This document shows positions 47,551 to 56,864 of a DNA stretch of 64,000 nucleotides, piece by piece. Numbering within the stretch: the stretch's first letter is position 1; each line of letters opens with the position of its first letter. The notes beneath the pieces were generated by a model. The model ran no database searches, had not been told where the DNA came from, and saw only the letters and a list, made by a program, of their open reading frames with translations. The stretch is from Actinoalloteichus caeruleus DSM 43889 (GTDB taxonomy: Bacteria; Actinomycetota; Actinomycetes; Mycobacteriales; Pseudonocardiaceae), in contig NZ_AUBJ02000001.1 in the NCBI RefSeq assembly GCF_000429185.2, forward strand, positions 310,001 to 374,000, read 5' to 3'. The position numbers and the translations under genes were made by a program.

Positions 47551-48794
47551 ATGCAACCTTGGGCTACCACCCCGGTCCCGCGAACCCCGGGAACCCCGCG
47601 GCCGCTCCGCCTGTTCGACACCGCCTCCCAGGAGGTGCGCCCCACCGCCCCGGGGAGGACGGCCGGGCTCTACGTCTGCGGCATCACCCCCTACGACGCG
47701 ACCCACCTCGGCCACGCCGCCACCTACCTGACCTTCGACCTCGTCAACCGGGTCTGGCGGGACAACGGCATCGACGTGACGTACGTGCAGAACGTCACCG
47801 ACGTGGACGACCCGCTGCTGGAGCGCGCCGAACGCGACGGCGAGGACTGGGTGGTGCTCGGGCTGCGGGAGACGGCCCTGTTCCGGGAGGACATGGAGGC
47901 ACTGCGCGTCCTGCCCCCCGCCCACTTCGTCGGCGCCGTGGAGGCGGTACCCGAGGTCGTGGAGGTGGTGGCCAAGCTGCTGGCCGACGGGGCCGCCTAC
48001 CGGGCGGACGATCCCGAGTACCCGGACATCTACTTCGACCACCTCGCCACCGGCCGCTTCGGCTACGAGTCGAACTACGACGAGGCGACCATGGGCACGT
48101 TGTTCGCCGAGCGCGGGGGGACCCCGACCGCCCCGGCAAGCGGCACCCGTTGGACGCGCTGCTCTGGCGCGCGGCGCGGCCGGGCGAACCCGCCTGGGAC
48201 ACCGAGCTGGGCCGTGGCCGCCCTGGATGGCACGTCGAGTGCTCCGCCATCGCCCTGAACCGGCTGGGCATGGGTTTCGACGTGCAGGGAGGGGGGTCGG
48301 ACCTCGTCTTCCCGCACCACGAGTTCAGCGCCGCCCACGCCGAGGCCCTGACCGGGGAACACCCGTTCGCCCGCCACTACTGCCACACCGGCATGATCGG
48401 CCTCGACGGGGAGAAGATGTCGAAGTCCAAGGGCAACCTGGTCTTCGTCTCCCGGTTGCGCGCCGACGGGGTCGACTCCCGGGCCGTCCGGCTCGCGCTG
48501 CTGGCGGAGCACTACCGGTCCGACCGGTCCTGGACATCCGACCTGCTGGCGGAGGCCGAGGCCAGGCTCGACCGGTGGCGCCGCGCGGTCGCCCTCGACG
48601 CCGGGCCCGGGGCCGGGGACACCCTCGACCGAGTGCGCACCTACCTCTCCGACGACCTCGACACACCGGCCGCGTTCGCGGCGCTGGACTCCTGGGCCGC
48701 CGAGGCCGCGGCGGGCGCGGGTGACGACCGGGACGCCCCCGGCCTCGTCGCCACCGCCGTGGACGCGCTCCTCGGGGTCGACCTCCGCGCCTGA
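47551..48794 (+). CDS. mshC: MshC, cysteine:GlcN-Ins ligase of mycothiol synthesis, with a one-base frameshift
   Basis: MshC joins cysteine to glucosaminyl-inositol with ATP to make the mycothiol precursor. The N-terminal part has the zinc cysteine and HIGH-like motif [17 protein letters not shown]. The C-terminal part has [21 protein letters not shown] and KMSKS in [10 protein letters not shown]. The two halves lie in different frames. The first stays family-like up to FAERGG at 48120, and the second resumes at once with [16 protein letters not shown]. Adding one G to the G6 run at 48115-48120 restores a 414-aa protein, the normal length. As written, translation would stop near 48258. This could be a sequence error or a real mutation. 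Confidence 0.88.
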
Positions 48795-48815
48795 GGGCCG
48801 CTGGGCTCCGGGCGG

Positions 48816-49475
48816 TCAGTAGCCGCGGCCGCCCGGAGCCGCCGCCTCCCACCCCTCGGGGGCCTCCGTGACGGCGGGGGCCTTGCGCAGCACGCCTCGG
48901 AGCATCGACGAGCCGTTGGCGAGGGTCTCCCGGAGCCTGCCGACCCTCGTGCCGCCCGGGTTGTCCCGCGCCGAGTCGTGCCCGACCCCCCACGCGTCGA
49001 TGCCCGCGGCCCGGCACAGCGCCACCGCCCTCGGCAGGTGGAAGGACTGCGAGACGACGACGGCCTCCGACACCCCGAACACGTCGCTGGCCCGGACGCA
49101 GGAATCCCAGGTGGACAGGCCATCCGGGTCGAGCACCATGTCCCGCTCGCTCACCCCCAGCCGTGCCAGGTAGGCCCGCATCGTCCCCGGTTCGTCGTAA
49201 CCGTCGGGCCCGGTGCTCCCCGAGAGCAGCAGGACGTCAACCCGACCCGACAGGTAGAGCCGCGCGGCCACGTCGAGGCGGCCGGCCAGCAACCGAGTGG
49301 GCCGTCCGTCCTCCCGCACACCAGCCCCCAGGACCAGCGCCACCGGCGCGGGTGGGACGTCCTCCGGTCCGCCGATGTGGCCGTGGCTGGAGCCGTGGGC
49401 CCAGACCGCCGGCACCCCGATCGTGACGACCGCCGTGATCGCACCGGCCACCAGCCAGCGTCGAGCGCGTCCCAC
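48816..49475 (-). CDS. YdcF/SanA-like DUF218 membrane protein
   Basis: The 219-aa protein has an N-terminal membrane anchor (WLVAGAITAVVTIGVPAVWA) and an outside-facing DUF218 domain with ALVLGAGVREDGRPTRLLAGRL, DVLLLSGS, YDEPGTMRAYL, LDPDGLSTWDSCVRAS and VVSQSFHLPRAVALCRAAG. SanA/YdcF/ElyC relatives affect envelope permeability and peptidoglycan-lipid metabolism; the chemistry is unclear. I chose the second of two adjacent GTG codons because GGAGG lies 5 nt before it. The long frame upstream is shadow. It is convergent with mshC. Confidence 0.82.
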   Translation of the reverse strand: MGRARRWLVAGAITAVVTIGVPAVWAHGSSHGHIGGPEDVPPAPVALVLGAGVREDGRPTRLLAGRLDVAARLYLSGRVDVLLLSGSTGPDGYDEPGTMRAYLARLGVSERDMVLDPDGLSTWDSCVRASDVFGVSEAVVVSQSFHLPRAVALCRAAGIDAWGVGHDSARDNPGGTRVGRLRETLANGSSMLRGVLRKAPAVTEAPEGWEAAAPGGRGY

Positions 49476-49731
49476 CACGTCCTCCGTTCGTCGGCGGTCC
49501 CCGCACGGACAGACGCGTGGGGCGGCGGCGGGTTCCCTCGGCGCCCGGCGGGGTGCCATCCACCGCCGCGTCCACGCGGCCCTCCGGGCGCTGATCGCGG
49601 TCCCCTCGCCGCGGGTGGGCGTCGAGGGGGCTGGGGCGGCCAGCGCGGGTGCGTCGACCGCGTGCCCGGGTGTGGCACCTGGGCCGTCCGCGGTGCCGCG
49701 GGGCCGGTGGCCGGCGTCGCCGGCCGGGAGG

Positions 49732-50628
49732 TCAGCCGCCCTTGCTGGGCCCACCCCACCCGCCGCGGTGGCGGCGCTGGAGGTACCGCTCGAACTCGGC
49801 CGCGATGACCTCCCCGTTCGCCTCGGTGAGCGTGATCTCGTCCCCGCGCTCCTCCAACGCGCGGACGTAGTTCTTCACGTCCTCGTCCTCGTCGGCCATC
49901 TCGCTGACCGTCTCCTCCCATTCGGCGGACTGCTCGGGCAGGGTCCCGACCGGGACCTCGATGTCGAGCGCGTCCTCCACCCGCCGCAGGAGCGCCAGGG
50001 TCGTCTTCGGGGAGGGGGGCTGTGAGACGTAGTGCGGCACCGCGGCCCAGAACGACACCGCGGGGATGCCGGCCCGCACGCAGTAGTCGTGGAACACGCC
50101 CAGCACGCCGGTCGCCCCCTCGTAGCGGGAGCGGTCGAGCCCGAACCGGCTGGCGGACTCGGCGTCGTAGGCCGTTCCGGTGACCGGCACGGGCCGGGTG
50201 TGCGCCGTGTCCGCGAGCAGCGAACCCATCGTGACGACGGTGCTGATCCCGAGTCTCTCGATCACCGACACCAGTTCGGCGCAGAACCTGCGCCACCTGA
50301 TGTTCGGCTCGATACCGTGCAGCAGTACCACGTCGTGGGACACCCCGGGGGGCCGGCAGACCGTGAAACGCGTGGTCGGCCACTCGACGCGTCGTGTTAC
50401 ACCATCGACCAGAGATAGAGTGGGCCTGGTCACAGTGAAGTCGTAGTACTCCTCGGGATCGAGTTCCGTCAGCGGGCTCGCGTCCCAGCTCAACTGGAGG
50501 TGCTCGATCGCGGCACTCGCGGCGTCACCTGCGTCGTTCCAGCCCTCGAATGCGGCCACCAGGACGGGATCGGTCAGCTTGGGCAGAGCGGGATTCGACT
50601 CGTCGGCGCCAGGATCGGGGTGGGTCAC
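49732..50628 (-). CDS. PAC2 family protein
   Basis: The 298-aa protein is a PAC2-domain protein, related to proteasome assembly chaperones. It has VLVAAFEGWNDAGDAASAAIEHL at the start, VTRPTLSL, VVLLHGIEPNIRWRRFCAEL, VTMGSLLADTAHTRPVPVTGTA, and a long acidic helical C-terminal third. Actinobacterial members (M. tuberculosis Rv2125, from memory) occur near metH and the proteasome locus, as here, but their role is not established. The GTG start is 6 nt from a TAGGCT box and therefore probably leaderless. Confidence 0.9.
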   Translation of the reverse strand: MTHPDPGADESNPALPKLTDPVLVAAFEGWNDAGDAASAAIEHLQLSWDASPLTELDPEEYYDFTVTRPTLSLVDGVTRRVEWPTTRFTVCRPPGVSHDVVLLHGIEPNIRWRRFCAELVSVIERLGISTVVTMGSLLADTAHTRPVPVTGTAYDAESASRFGLDRSRYEGATGVLGVFHDYCVRAGIPAVSFWAAVPHYVSQPPSPKTTLALLRRVEDALDIEVPVGTLPEQSAEWEETVSEMADEDEDVKNYVRALEERGDEITLTEANGEVIAAEFERYLQRRHRGGWGGPSKGG

Positions 50629-50634
50629 CGCGCC

Positions 50635-50671
50635 AGCCTACGGCCAACGGACGTGTTGGCAATCGTAGGCT
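50635..50671. promoter_or_regulatory. Divergent leaderless promoters of the PAC2 and metH genes
   Basis: TAGGCT occurs on the reverse strand at 50640-50635 and on the forward strand at 50666-50671. Each is exactly 6 nt before the start codon of its gene. Between them lies the inverted repeat GCCAAC-N6-GTTGGC (50643-50660). The two promoters must overlap in their upstream parts, and the repeat is a candidate shared operator. Confidence 0.6.
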
Positions 50672-50677
50672 GGTCCC

Positions 50678-53600
50678 ATGTCGGACCGCGCGGTATCGCC
50701 CTTGCTCGCCGCCCTCCGTGACCGTGTCGTGGTGGCGGACGGCGCGATGGGCACGATGCTCCAGTCCTGGCCCCTCACCCTCGACGACTTCTCCGGCCTC
50801 GAAGGCTGCAACGAGATCCTCAACGTCACCCGCCCGGACGTCGTGCGCGCGGTGCACCGGGGCTACCTCGAAGCCGGAGCGGACGCGGTCGAGACCAACA
50901 CCTTCGGCGCCAACCTCGCCAACCTCGCCGAGTACGACATCACCGACCGGATCCACGAACTCGCCCTCGCCGGGGCGCGGCTGGCCAGGCAGGAGGCCGA
51001 CGCCTTCAGCGAGACGGGCCGCCCCAGGTTCGTCCTCGGCTCGGTCGGCCCCGGGACCAAGCTGCCCACGCTCGGCCACGCCCGGTACGAGGTGCTGCGG
51101 GACGCCTACCAGCGGCAGGCCGCTGGCATGCTCGCCGGCGGGATCGACGCGGTCCTGGTCGAGACCTGCCAGGACCTCCTCCAGACCAAGGCCGCGATCA
51201 TCGGAGCACGACGCGCGATGGACGCCGAGGGGATCACCGTGCCGGTGATCGCCCAGGTCACCGTGGAGACCACCGGCACCATGCTGCTCGGTACCGAGAT
51301 CAACGCTGCCCTCGCCGCCCTGGAACCGCTGGGTATCGACCTGATCGGCCTGAACTGCGCGACCGGCCCAGCCGAGATGAGCGAACACCTGCGCCAGCTG
51401 GCGCGGCACTCCCGCATCCCGCTCTCGGTCATGCCCAACGCGGGGCTACCCGAACTCGGACCCAACGGCGCCGTGTACCCGCTCGGCCCGGAGGCGTTGG
51501 CCGAGGCCCTGGCCGGTTTCGTTCGCGAGTTCGGGGTCGGCCTGGTCGGCGGCTGCTGCGGTACCACGGGCGACCACATCTCCGCCGTGGTCGACGCGGT
51601 GCGCGACCTGCGGCCGGCCGACCGCGCGCCGCGCCCGGAGGCGGGGGTGGCCTCCCTGTACCAGGCGGTCCCCTTCCGGCAGGACGCCAGCGTCCTGATG
51701 GTCGGGGAGCGCACCAACGCCAACGGGTCCAAGGCCTTCCGCGAGGCCATGCTCGCCGAGAAGTACGAGGACTGCGTCGAGATCGCCCGCACCCAGACCC
51801 GGGAGGGCGCCCACCTCATCGACCTGTGCGTCGACTACGTCGGGCGGGACGGCGTCCAGGACATGACCGAGTTGGCGGGGCGCCTGGCCACCGCGTCGAC
51901 CCTGCCGATCATGCTCGACTCCACCGAGCCGGAGGTGCTCCGCGCCGGCCTGGAGTGCCTGGGTGGGCGCTGCGCGGTCAACTCGGTCAACTACGAGGAC
52001 GGCGACGGACCGGACTCGCGGTTCCAACGCATCATGCGGCTGGTCGCCGAGCACGGTGCCGCCGTCGTCGCCCTCTGCATCGACGAGGAGGGGCAGGCCC
52101 GCACCGCGGAGTGGAAGGTTCGCGTCGCCAGCCGGCTCATCGAGGACCTGACGGCCAACTGGGGCATGCGCGTCGGGGACATCATCGTCGACTGCCTCAC
52201 CTTCCCCATCTCCACCGGGCAGGAGGAGGTGCGCCGGGACGCCATCGAGACGATCGAGGCGATCCGGGAGCTCAAGCGGCGCTACCCGGAGGTGCAGACC
52301 ACCCTCGGCGTCTCCAACGTCTCCTTCGGTCTGAACGCCGCCGCCCGGCAGGTGCTCAACTCGGTGTTCCTGCACGAATGCGTCGAGGCGGGCCTGGACA
52401 CCGCGATCGTGCACGCCAGCAAGATCCTGCCGATGGCTCGGATCCCCGACGAACACCGCGAGGTCGCCCTCGACCTGGTCTACGACCGGCGGCGGCCCGA
52501 CTACGACCCGCTCCAGCGCCTGATGGCCCTCTTCGAGGGGGCTACCGCCTCCTCCACCCGTGCCTCCCGGGCGGAGGAACTGGCCGCGCTGCCGCTCTTC
52601 GAGCGCCTGGAGCGGCGCATCGTCGACGGTGAGCGCAACGGCCTGGAGGACGACCTCGACCTCGCCCTCGCGGAACGGCCGGCGCTGCGCATCATCAACG
52701 ACACCCTGTTGGCGGGGATGAAGACCGTCGGGGAGCTCTTCGGCTCCGGCCAGATGCAACTCCCGTTCGTGCTCCAGTCGGCCGAGGTCATGAAGACCGC
52801 GGTCGCGCACCTGGAACCGCACATGGAGAAGGCCGACGAGGGTGGCAAGGGGCGCATCGTGCTCGCCACAGTCAAGGGGGACGTCCACGACATCGGCAAG
52901 AACCTCGTGGACATCATCCTGTCCAACAACGGCTACGAGGTCGTCAACCTCGGCATCAAGCAGCCCATCACCGCCATCCTCGACGCCGCCAGCGAACACC
53001 GCGCCGACGCCATCGGCATGTCCGGGCTCCTCGTCAAGTCCACGGTCATCATGAAGGAGAACCTGGAGGAGATGAACACCCGCGGCGTCGCCACCCGGTG
53101 GCCAGTGCTGCTGGGCGGAGCCGCCCTCACCCGGTCCTACGTCGAGAACGACCTCTCGGAGGTCTACCGGGGCGACGTGCGCTACGCCCGGGACGCCTTC
53201 GAGGGTCTCCGGCTGATGGACGCCATCATGGACCGCAAACGGGGTGGGACGGCCGTCGTCGACGAGGCGGAACAGGCGAGGATCGCCGAGCGGAAGGCCC
53301 GGCACGAACGGTCCCGCCGGATCGCCGAGGCCCGCAGGGCCAAGGCGGAGGCGGAGGAGGCGCAGGAGCCGACCGGGCGATCGGACGTGGCCACCGACGT
53401 CCCGCTGCCCACCGCGCCCTTCTGGGGCAGCCGGATCGTCAAGGGCATCCCGCTGGCCGACTACTCGGCCCTGCTCGACGAGCGGGCCACCTTCTTCGGG
53501 CAGTGGGGCCTGCGGGGCACCAAGGGCGCGGCCGGCCCGAGCTACGAGGAGCTGGTGGAGACCGAGGGACGGCCGAGGTTACGGTACTGGCTCGACCGGC

Positions 53601-54238
53601 TCTCCACGGAGAACATCCTGCAACACGCCGCCGTCGTCTACGGCTACTTCCCCTGCGTGGCCGAGGACGAGGACCTCGTGGTGCTCGCCGGACCGGACCC
53701 GGCCTCGCCCGAGGTCTGCCGCTTCACGTTCCCCCGGCAACGGCGGGACCGCCGGCTGTGCCTCGCGGACTTCTTCCGCCCCCGCGAGCTGGCGGCCAGC
53801 TCGGGACGGGTGGACGTCCTGCCCCTCACCCTGGTCACGATGGGCCAGCCCATCGCCGACTTCGCCAACGAGCTGTTCGCCGCCAACGCCTACCGCGACT
53901 ACCTGGAGGTCCACGGGCTGGGCGTGCAGCTCACCGAGGCGTTGGCGGAGTTCTGGCACCAGCGCATCCGCCAGGAGCTGACCTGGGCCGACGGCAGGAG
54001 CGTGGCGGCCGAGGACCCGAGCGACGTCACCGAGTTCTTCCGGCTCGGATACCGGGGAGCCCGGTTCTCCCTCGGTTACGGCGCCTGCCCGAACCTGGAG
54101 GACCGCGCGAAGATCGCGGCCCTCCTGGAGCCGGAGCGGATCGGGGTCACCCTGTCCGAGGAGTTCCAACTGCACCCGGAGCAGTCGACGGACGCGCTCG
54201 TCGCGCACCATCCCGAAGCCAAGTACTTCAACGCCTGA
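50678..54238 (+). CDS. metH: Cobalamin-dependent methionine synthase
   Basis: MetH moves a methyl group from methyltetrahydrofolate to homocysteine through cobalamin. The 1186-aa protein has all four modules. The homocysteine domain (about 1-315) has zinc cysteines in LNCATGP and GGCCGTTGDH. The folate domain (about 345-600) starts VGERTNANGSKAFREAM. The cobalamin domain (about 640-870) has the base-off motif GDVHDIGKN near 735 and the GMSGLLVKS stretch. The AdoMet reactivation domain (about 890-1186) has RGARFSLGYGACPNLEDR. The start is 6 nt after a -10 box, leaving no room for a B12 riboswitch. A HAD phosphatase gene follows. Confidence 0.97.
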   Translation: MSDRAVSPLLAALRDRVVVADGAMGTMLQSWPLTLDDFSGLEGCNEILNVTRPDVVRAVHRGYLEAGADAVETNTFGANLANLAEYDITDRIHELALAGARLARQEADAFSETGRPRFVLGSVGPGTKLPTLGHARYEVLRDAYQRQAAGMLAGGIDAVLVETCQDLLQTKAAIIGARRAMDAEGITVPVIAQVTVETTGTMLLGTEINAALAALEPLGIDLIGLNCATGPAEMSEHLRQLARHSRIPLSVMPNAGLPELGPNGAVYPLGPEALAEALAGFVREFGVGLVGGCCGTTGDHISAVVDAVRDLRPADRAPRPEAGVASLYQAVPFRQDASVLMVGERTNANGSKAFREAMLAEKYEDCVEIARTQTREGAHLIDLCVDYVGRDGVQDMTELAGRLATASTLPIMLDSTEPEVLRAGLECLGGRCAVNSVNYEDGDGPDSRFQRIMRLVAEHGAAVVALCIDEEGQARTAEWKVRVASRLIEDLTANWGMRVGDIIVDCLTFPISTGQEEVRRDAIETIEAIRELKRRYPEVQTTLGVSNVSFGLNAAARQVLNSVFLHECVEAGLDTAIVHASKILPMARIPDEHREVALDLVYDRRRPDYDPLQRLMALFEGATASSTRASRAEELAALPLFERLERRIVDGERNGLEDDLDLALAERPALRIINDTLLAGMKTVGELFGSGQMQLPFVLQSAEVMKTAVAHLEPHMEKADEGGKGRIVLATVKGDVHDIGKNLVDIILSNNGYEVVNLGIKQPITAILDAASEHRADAIGMSGLLVKSTVIMKENLEEMNTRGVATRWPVLLGGAALTRSYVENDLSEVYRGDVRYARDAFEGLRLMDAIMDRKRGGTAVVDEAEQARIAERKARHERSRRIAEARRAKAEAEEAQEPTGRSDVATDVPLPTAPFWGSRIVKGIPLADYSALLDERATFFGQWGLRGTKGAAGPSYEELVETEGRPRLRYWLDRLSTENILQHAAVVYGYFPCVAEDEDLVVLAGPDPASPEVCRFTFPRQRRDRRLCLADFFRPRELAASSGRVDVLPLTLVTMGQPIADFANELFAANAYRDYLEVHGLGVQLTEALAEFWHQRIRQELTWADGRSVAAEDPSDVTEFFRLGYRGARFSLGYGACPNLEDRAKIAALLEPERIGVTLSEEFQLHPEQSTDALVAHHPEAKYFNA

Positions 54239-54277
54239 GCGAAGCGCTCCCCGCCAGGGAGAACGAGGAGGAATTCC

Positions 54278-54976
54278 GTGAGTTCACCGTCCCAGATGGA
54301 CGGCGCCAGCCGCCTGCCCGCCGCCGTGCTGTGGGACATGGACGGCACGCTGCTCGACTCCGAGAAGCTGTGGAGCATCGCCCTGGAGGAACGCGCCCAG
54401 GAGCTCGGTGGCCAGCTCAGCGCGGAGACCAGGGCGGCGATGGTCGGGTCGAACCTGACCAGGAGCATGGGGCTGCTGCTGGCGGACCTGGGACTGCCCG
54501 TCACGCCGGAGGCCACCGAGGCGAACGCGGCCTGGGTGATCGACCGGATGCGGGAGCTGTTCCGCACCCGGCTGCTCTGGCGGCCCGGAGCGGAGGACGC
54601 CCTCGCCGCCATCCACGCCTCGGGTGTCCCGATGGGGCTGGTGACCTCCACCGTCCGCACGGTCGCCGAGGTGCCCCTGGAGAACATCGGCTGGCACCAC
54701 TTCAAGGCGGTCGTGTTCGGCGACGAGGTCACCCACAACAAGCCCCACCCCGACCCCTACCTGCGGGCCGCGCGCCTGCTGGGCGTCGACCCGGTCGAGG
54801 CGGTCGCCGTGGAGGACTCGCCGGCCGGTGTCGCCTCCGCCGTAGCGGCGGGGTGCACGGTACTGGTGGTGCCCTGCGAGGTCGACGTGGAACCGGGTGA
54901 GCGGCGAGTGCACCGCGCTTCGCTGGAGGGAGTGGACATCGAGGCGCTGGCGGACGTGCTGGCGGGTCGTGGCTGA
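54278..54976 (+). CDS. HAD family phosphatase
   Basis: The 232-aa protein is a subfamily IA HAD hydrolase: motif I LWDMDGTLLDSEKLW (near residue 15), a helical cap, motif II VTSTVRTVAEVPLE, the lysine in THNKPHPDPYLRAA, and motif III VAVEDSPAGVASAVAAG. It dephosphorylates small phosphate esters, probably sugar or nucleotide phosphates; the substrate is unknown. It lies 40 bp after metH with AGGAGGA before the GTG, so it may be co-transcribed. It is convergent with the acetyltransferase at 54983. Confidence 0.88.
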   Translation: MSSPSQMDGASRLPAAVLWDMDGTLLDSEKLWSIALEERAQELGGQLSAETRAAMVGSNLTRSMGLLLADLGLPVTPEATEANAAWVIDRMRELFRTRLLWRPGAEDALAAIHASGVPMGLVTSTVRTVAEVPLENIGWHHFKAVVFGDEVTHNKPHPDPYLRAARLLGVDPVEAVAVEDSPAGVASAVAAGCTVLVVPCEVDVEPGERRVHRASLEGVDIEALADVLAGRG

Positions 54977-54982
54977 CGAGGG

Positions 54983-55377
54983 CTACAACGCCACCAACCC
55001 GGCGGAGGTGGGGGCGAAGCCGCAGCTCGACAGGTAGAAGCGCGCCAGGTCCGCCTCGAAGTCGACGTGCACCCACTGCACCCCGACGAGCGGGCCCCGA
55101 TGACGGCGGCGCGCACCAGGCCGGTGCCAACGCCGGCGTGGCGGTGGTCGACCGCGACCACCGTGTCCAGCAGGAAGGCGTGCCGGCCCCCGTCCCAGGC
55201 CACGTTCACGAAACCCACCAGGCGGTCGTGGTCGTGCGCGGTCACCCAGCCCAGGCTGTGCCGTTGGAGCCGTTCCGCCCAGCAGTCCGCCCGGCCGTCC
55301 GTGCCGAAGCCCTCCGCGTGCAGGGCGCGCAGCTCCTCGTCGCGCACCGGGGCGCGCCACCGGAAGTCGATCGGCAC
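54983..55377 (-). CDS. GNAT family acetyltransferase, apparently frameshifted
   Basis: The first frame gives a good GNAT N-terminal part from a GTG at 55377: PIDFRWRAPVRDEELRALH, VTAHDHDRLVGFVNVAWDGG, HAFLLDTVVAVDHRHAGVGTGLV. Near 55078 this frame loses similarity, while a second frame continues at once with WVHVDFEADLARFYLSSCGF and APTSAGLVAL, the usual GNAT end. The span is one base short of a whole number of codons, and adding a base would give about 131 aa. A TACACT box 7 nt before the GTG supports the start. Substrate unknown. Confidence 0.65.
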
Positions 55378-55384
55378 GACACGG

Positions 55385-55390
55385 AGTGTA
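55385..55390 (-). promoter_or_regulatory. -10 box of the frameshifted acetyltransferase gene
   Basis: On the reverse strand TACACT lies 7 nt before the GTG at 55377. The 336-bp divergent spacer up to hisE otherwise shows only a GAGGAT box (55700-55705) 8 nt before the hisE start, and no gene. Confidence 0.45.
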
Positions 55391-55713
55391 GCCACGAGGG
55401 CCGCGGGGGGCACCACCCCAACCCGGTCCCCGCCCCGCCCCACCGGCGTCCCGCGTTCGACGCGGCCACCGTGCTCGACCGACCGGGTGCCCCGGGGGAT
55501 GGACGTGCCGCCGGTCGCCCGGGCCGCCCCCGAGGTCGGCGTGTTCGCCGGAGGGGACGGGATGGTGGCGGCGGGACGAGGACCGGGACCGGGCCCGCAC
55601 CCGGCGGAGGACGGGCTACCGACCCCGCTCCGGTGGTCCCCGCGCGGCGGCGACGGGCGGAACGACGCACCGATGACACCCACGGGCGGGAGGAAGTGCG
55701 AGGATGACACACC

Positions 55714-55977
55714 GTGAAGACGTTCGACCAGCTGTTCGCGCAGCTCACGGAGAGGGCGGCGGAACGCCCTGAGGGATCGGGAACGGTCGCCGCGCTCGAC
55801 GCGGGCGTGCACGCGCAGGGCAAGAAGGTTCTCGAGGAAGCCGGGGAGGTGTGGATCGCGGCCGAGCACGAGTCGGACGAGCGCCTGGCCGAGGAGATCT
55901 CCCAGCTGCTCTACCGCGTCCAGGTGCTCATGCTCGGTCGCGGGCTGAGCACCGAGGACGTGTACCGCCACCTGTAA
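55714..55977 (+). CDS. hisE: Phosphoribosyl-ATP diphosphatase
   Basis: HisE removes pyrophosphate from phosphoribosyl-ATP, the second step of histidine synthesis. The 87-aa all-helical MazG-like protein has [42 protein letters not shown] and [15 protein letters not shown], with the Glu-Glu and Glu/Asp metal ligands in place. It is a stand-alone protein of normal actinobacterial length, 19 bp upstream of hisG, so the first two histidine steps are made together. Confidence 0.95.
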   Translation: MKTFDQLFAQLTERAAERPEGSGTVAALDAGVHAQGKKVLEEAGEVWIAAEHESDERLAEEISQLLYRVQVLMLGRGLSTEDVYRHL

Positions 55978-55996
55978 ACCGAGCAGGAGACCCCGC

Positions 55997-56842
55997 ATGC
56001 TGCGCGTCGCCATTCCCAACAAGGGCTCGCTGGCCGAGTCCGCCGCCGAGATGCTGGCCGAGGCCGGTTACCGCCGCCGCCAGGGCCCGAAGGACCTGAC
56101 GGTCATCGACCCCACCAACGAGGTCGAGTTCTTCTTCCTCCGCCCCAAGGACATCGCGATCTACGTCGGAGCCGGCACCCTGGACATGGGGATCACCGGA
56201 CGGGACCTCGCCCTGGACTCCGGTGCGCCGGTGCGCGAGCGGCTGGCCCTGGGCTTCGGCAAGTCCACCTTCCGCTTCGCCGCCCCGGCGGGGGCCGACT
56301 GGAAGGTGGAGGACCTGCACGGCCGGCGTGTCGCCACGTCCTACCCCCGGCTGGTGCGCGACCACCTCGCCGAAAGGGACATCGAGGCCGAGGTGATCCG
56401 ACTCGACGGGGCCGTGGAGATCTCGGTGCAACTGGAGGTCGCGGACGCGGTCGCCGACGTCGTCGAGACCGGGACCTCCCTCCGCCAGCACGGCCTGGTC
56501 GCCTTCGGGGACCCGATCTGCGTGTCGGAGGCCGTCCTGCTGGAGGGTGAGTCCGCGCGGGACAGCCAGGACCGGGCCCAACTGGCCGCCCGGCTGCGGG
56601 GGGTGGCCCGAGCCCAGCAGTACCTGATGCTGGACTACAACTGCCCCGACCACCTGCTGTCGGCGGCGGTGGCCCTCACCCCCGGCCTGGAGTCACCCAC
56701 GGTCTCCCCGTTGGCCGAGGAACGCTGGAACGCCGTGCGGGCCATGGTGCCCCGCAAGGATGCCAACAGCGTGATGGACCAGCTCTCCTCGCTCGGGGCC
56801 CGAGCGATCCTGGCCTCGGACATCCGTTTCTGCCGCCTCTAG
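55997..56842 (+). CDS. hisG: ATP phosphoribosyltransferase, long form
   Basis: HisG joins ATP and PRPP, the first and controlled step of histidine synthesis. The 281-aa length and the C-terminal ACT-like domain (about 205-281, [22 protein letters not shown] to [23 protein letters not shown]) mark the long, histidine-inhibited form that needs no HisZ. The catalytic part has [37 protein letters not shown] and [16 protein letters not shown], the PRPP-binding loop. GCAGGAGA precedes the ATG. It is convergent with the RecB-like gene. Confidence 0.96.
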   Translation: MLRVAIPNKGSLAESAAEMLAEAGYRRRQGPKDLTVIDPTNEVEFFFLRPKDIAIYVGAGTLDMGITGRDLALDSGAPVRERLALGFGKSTFRFAAPAGADWKVEDLHGRRVATSYPRLVRDHLAERDIEAEVIRLDGAVEISVQLEVADAVADVVETGTSLRQHGLVAFGDPICVSEAVLLEGESARDSQDRAQLAARLRGVARAQQYLMLDYNCPDHLLSAAVALTPGLESPTVSPLAEERWNAVRAMVPRKDANSVMDQLSSLGARAILASDIRFCRL

Positions 56843-56864
56843 GCCCGCGGCCGCGGCCCACGCG

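Noticed and set aside
48100-48140. Programmed ribosomal frameshifting in mshC
   Set aside because: I see no stimulatory structure or known precedent, and one added G gives the standard protein; loss of a base in a homopolymer is simpler.
50641-50677. A cobalamin riboswitch before metH
   Set aside because: The -10 box is 6 nt from the ATG, so there is no leader, and the upstream sequence belongs to the divergent PAC2 promoter.
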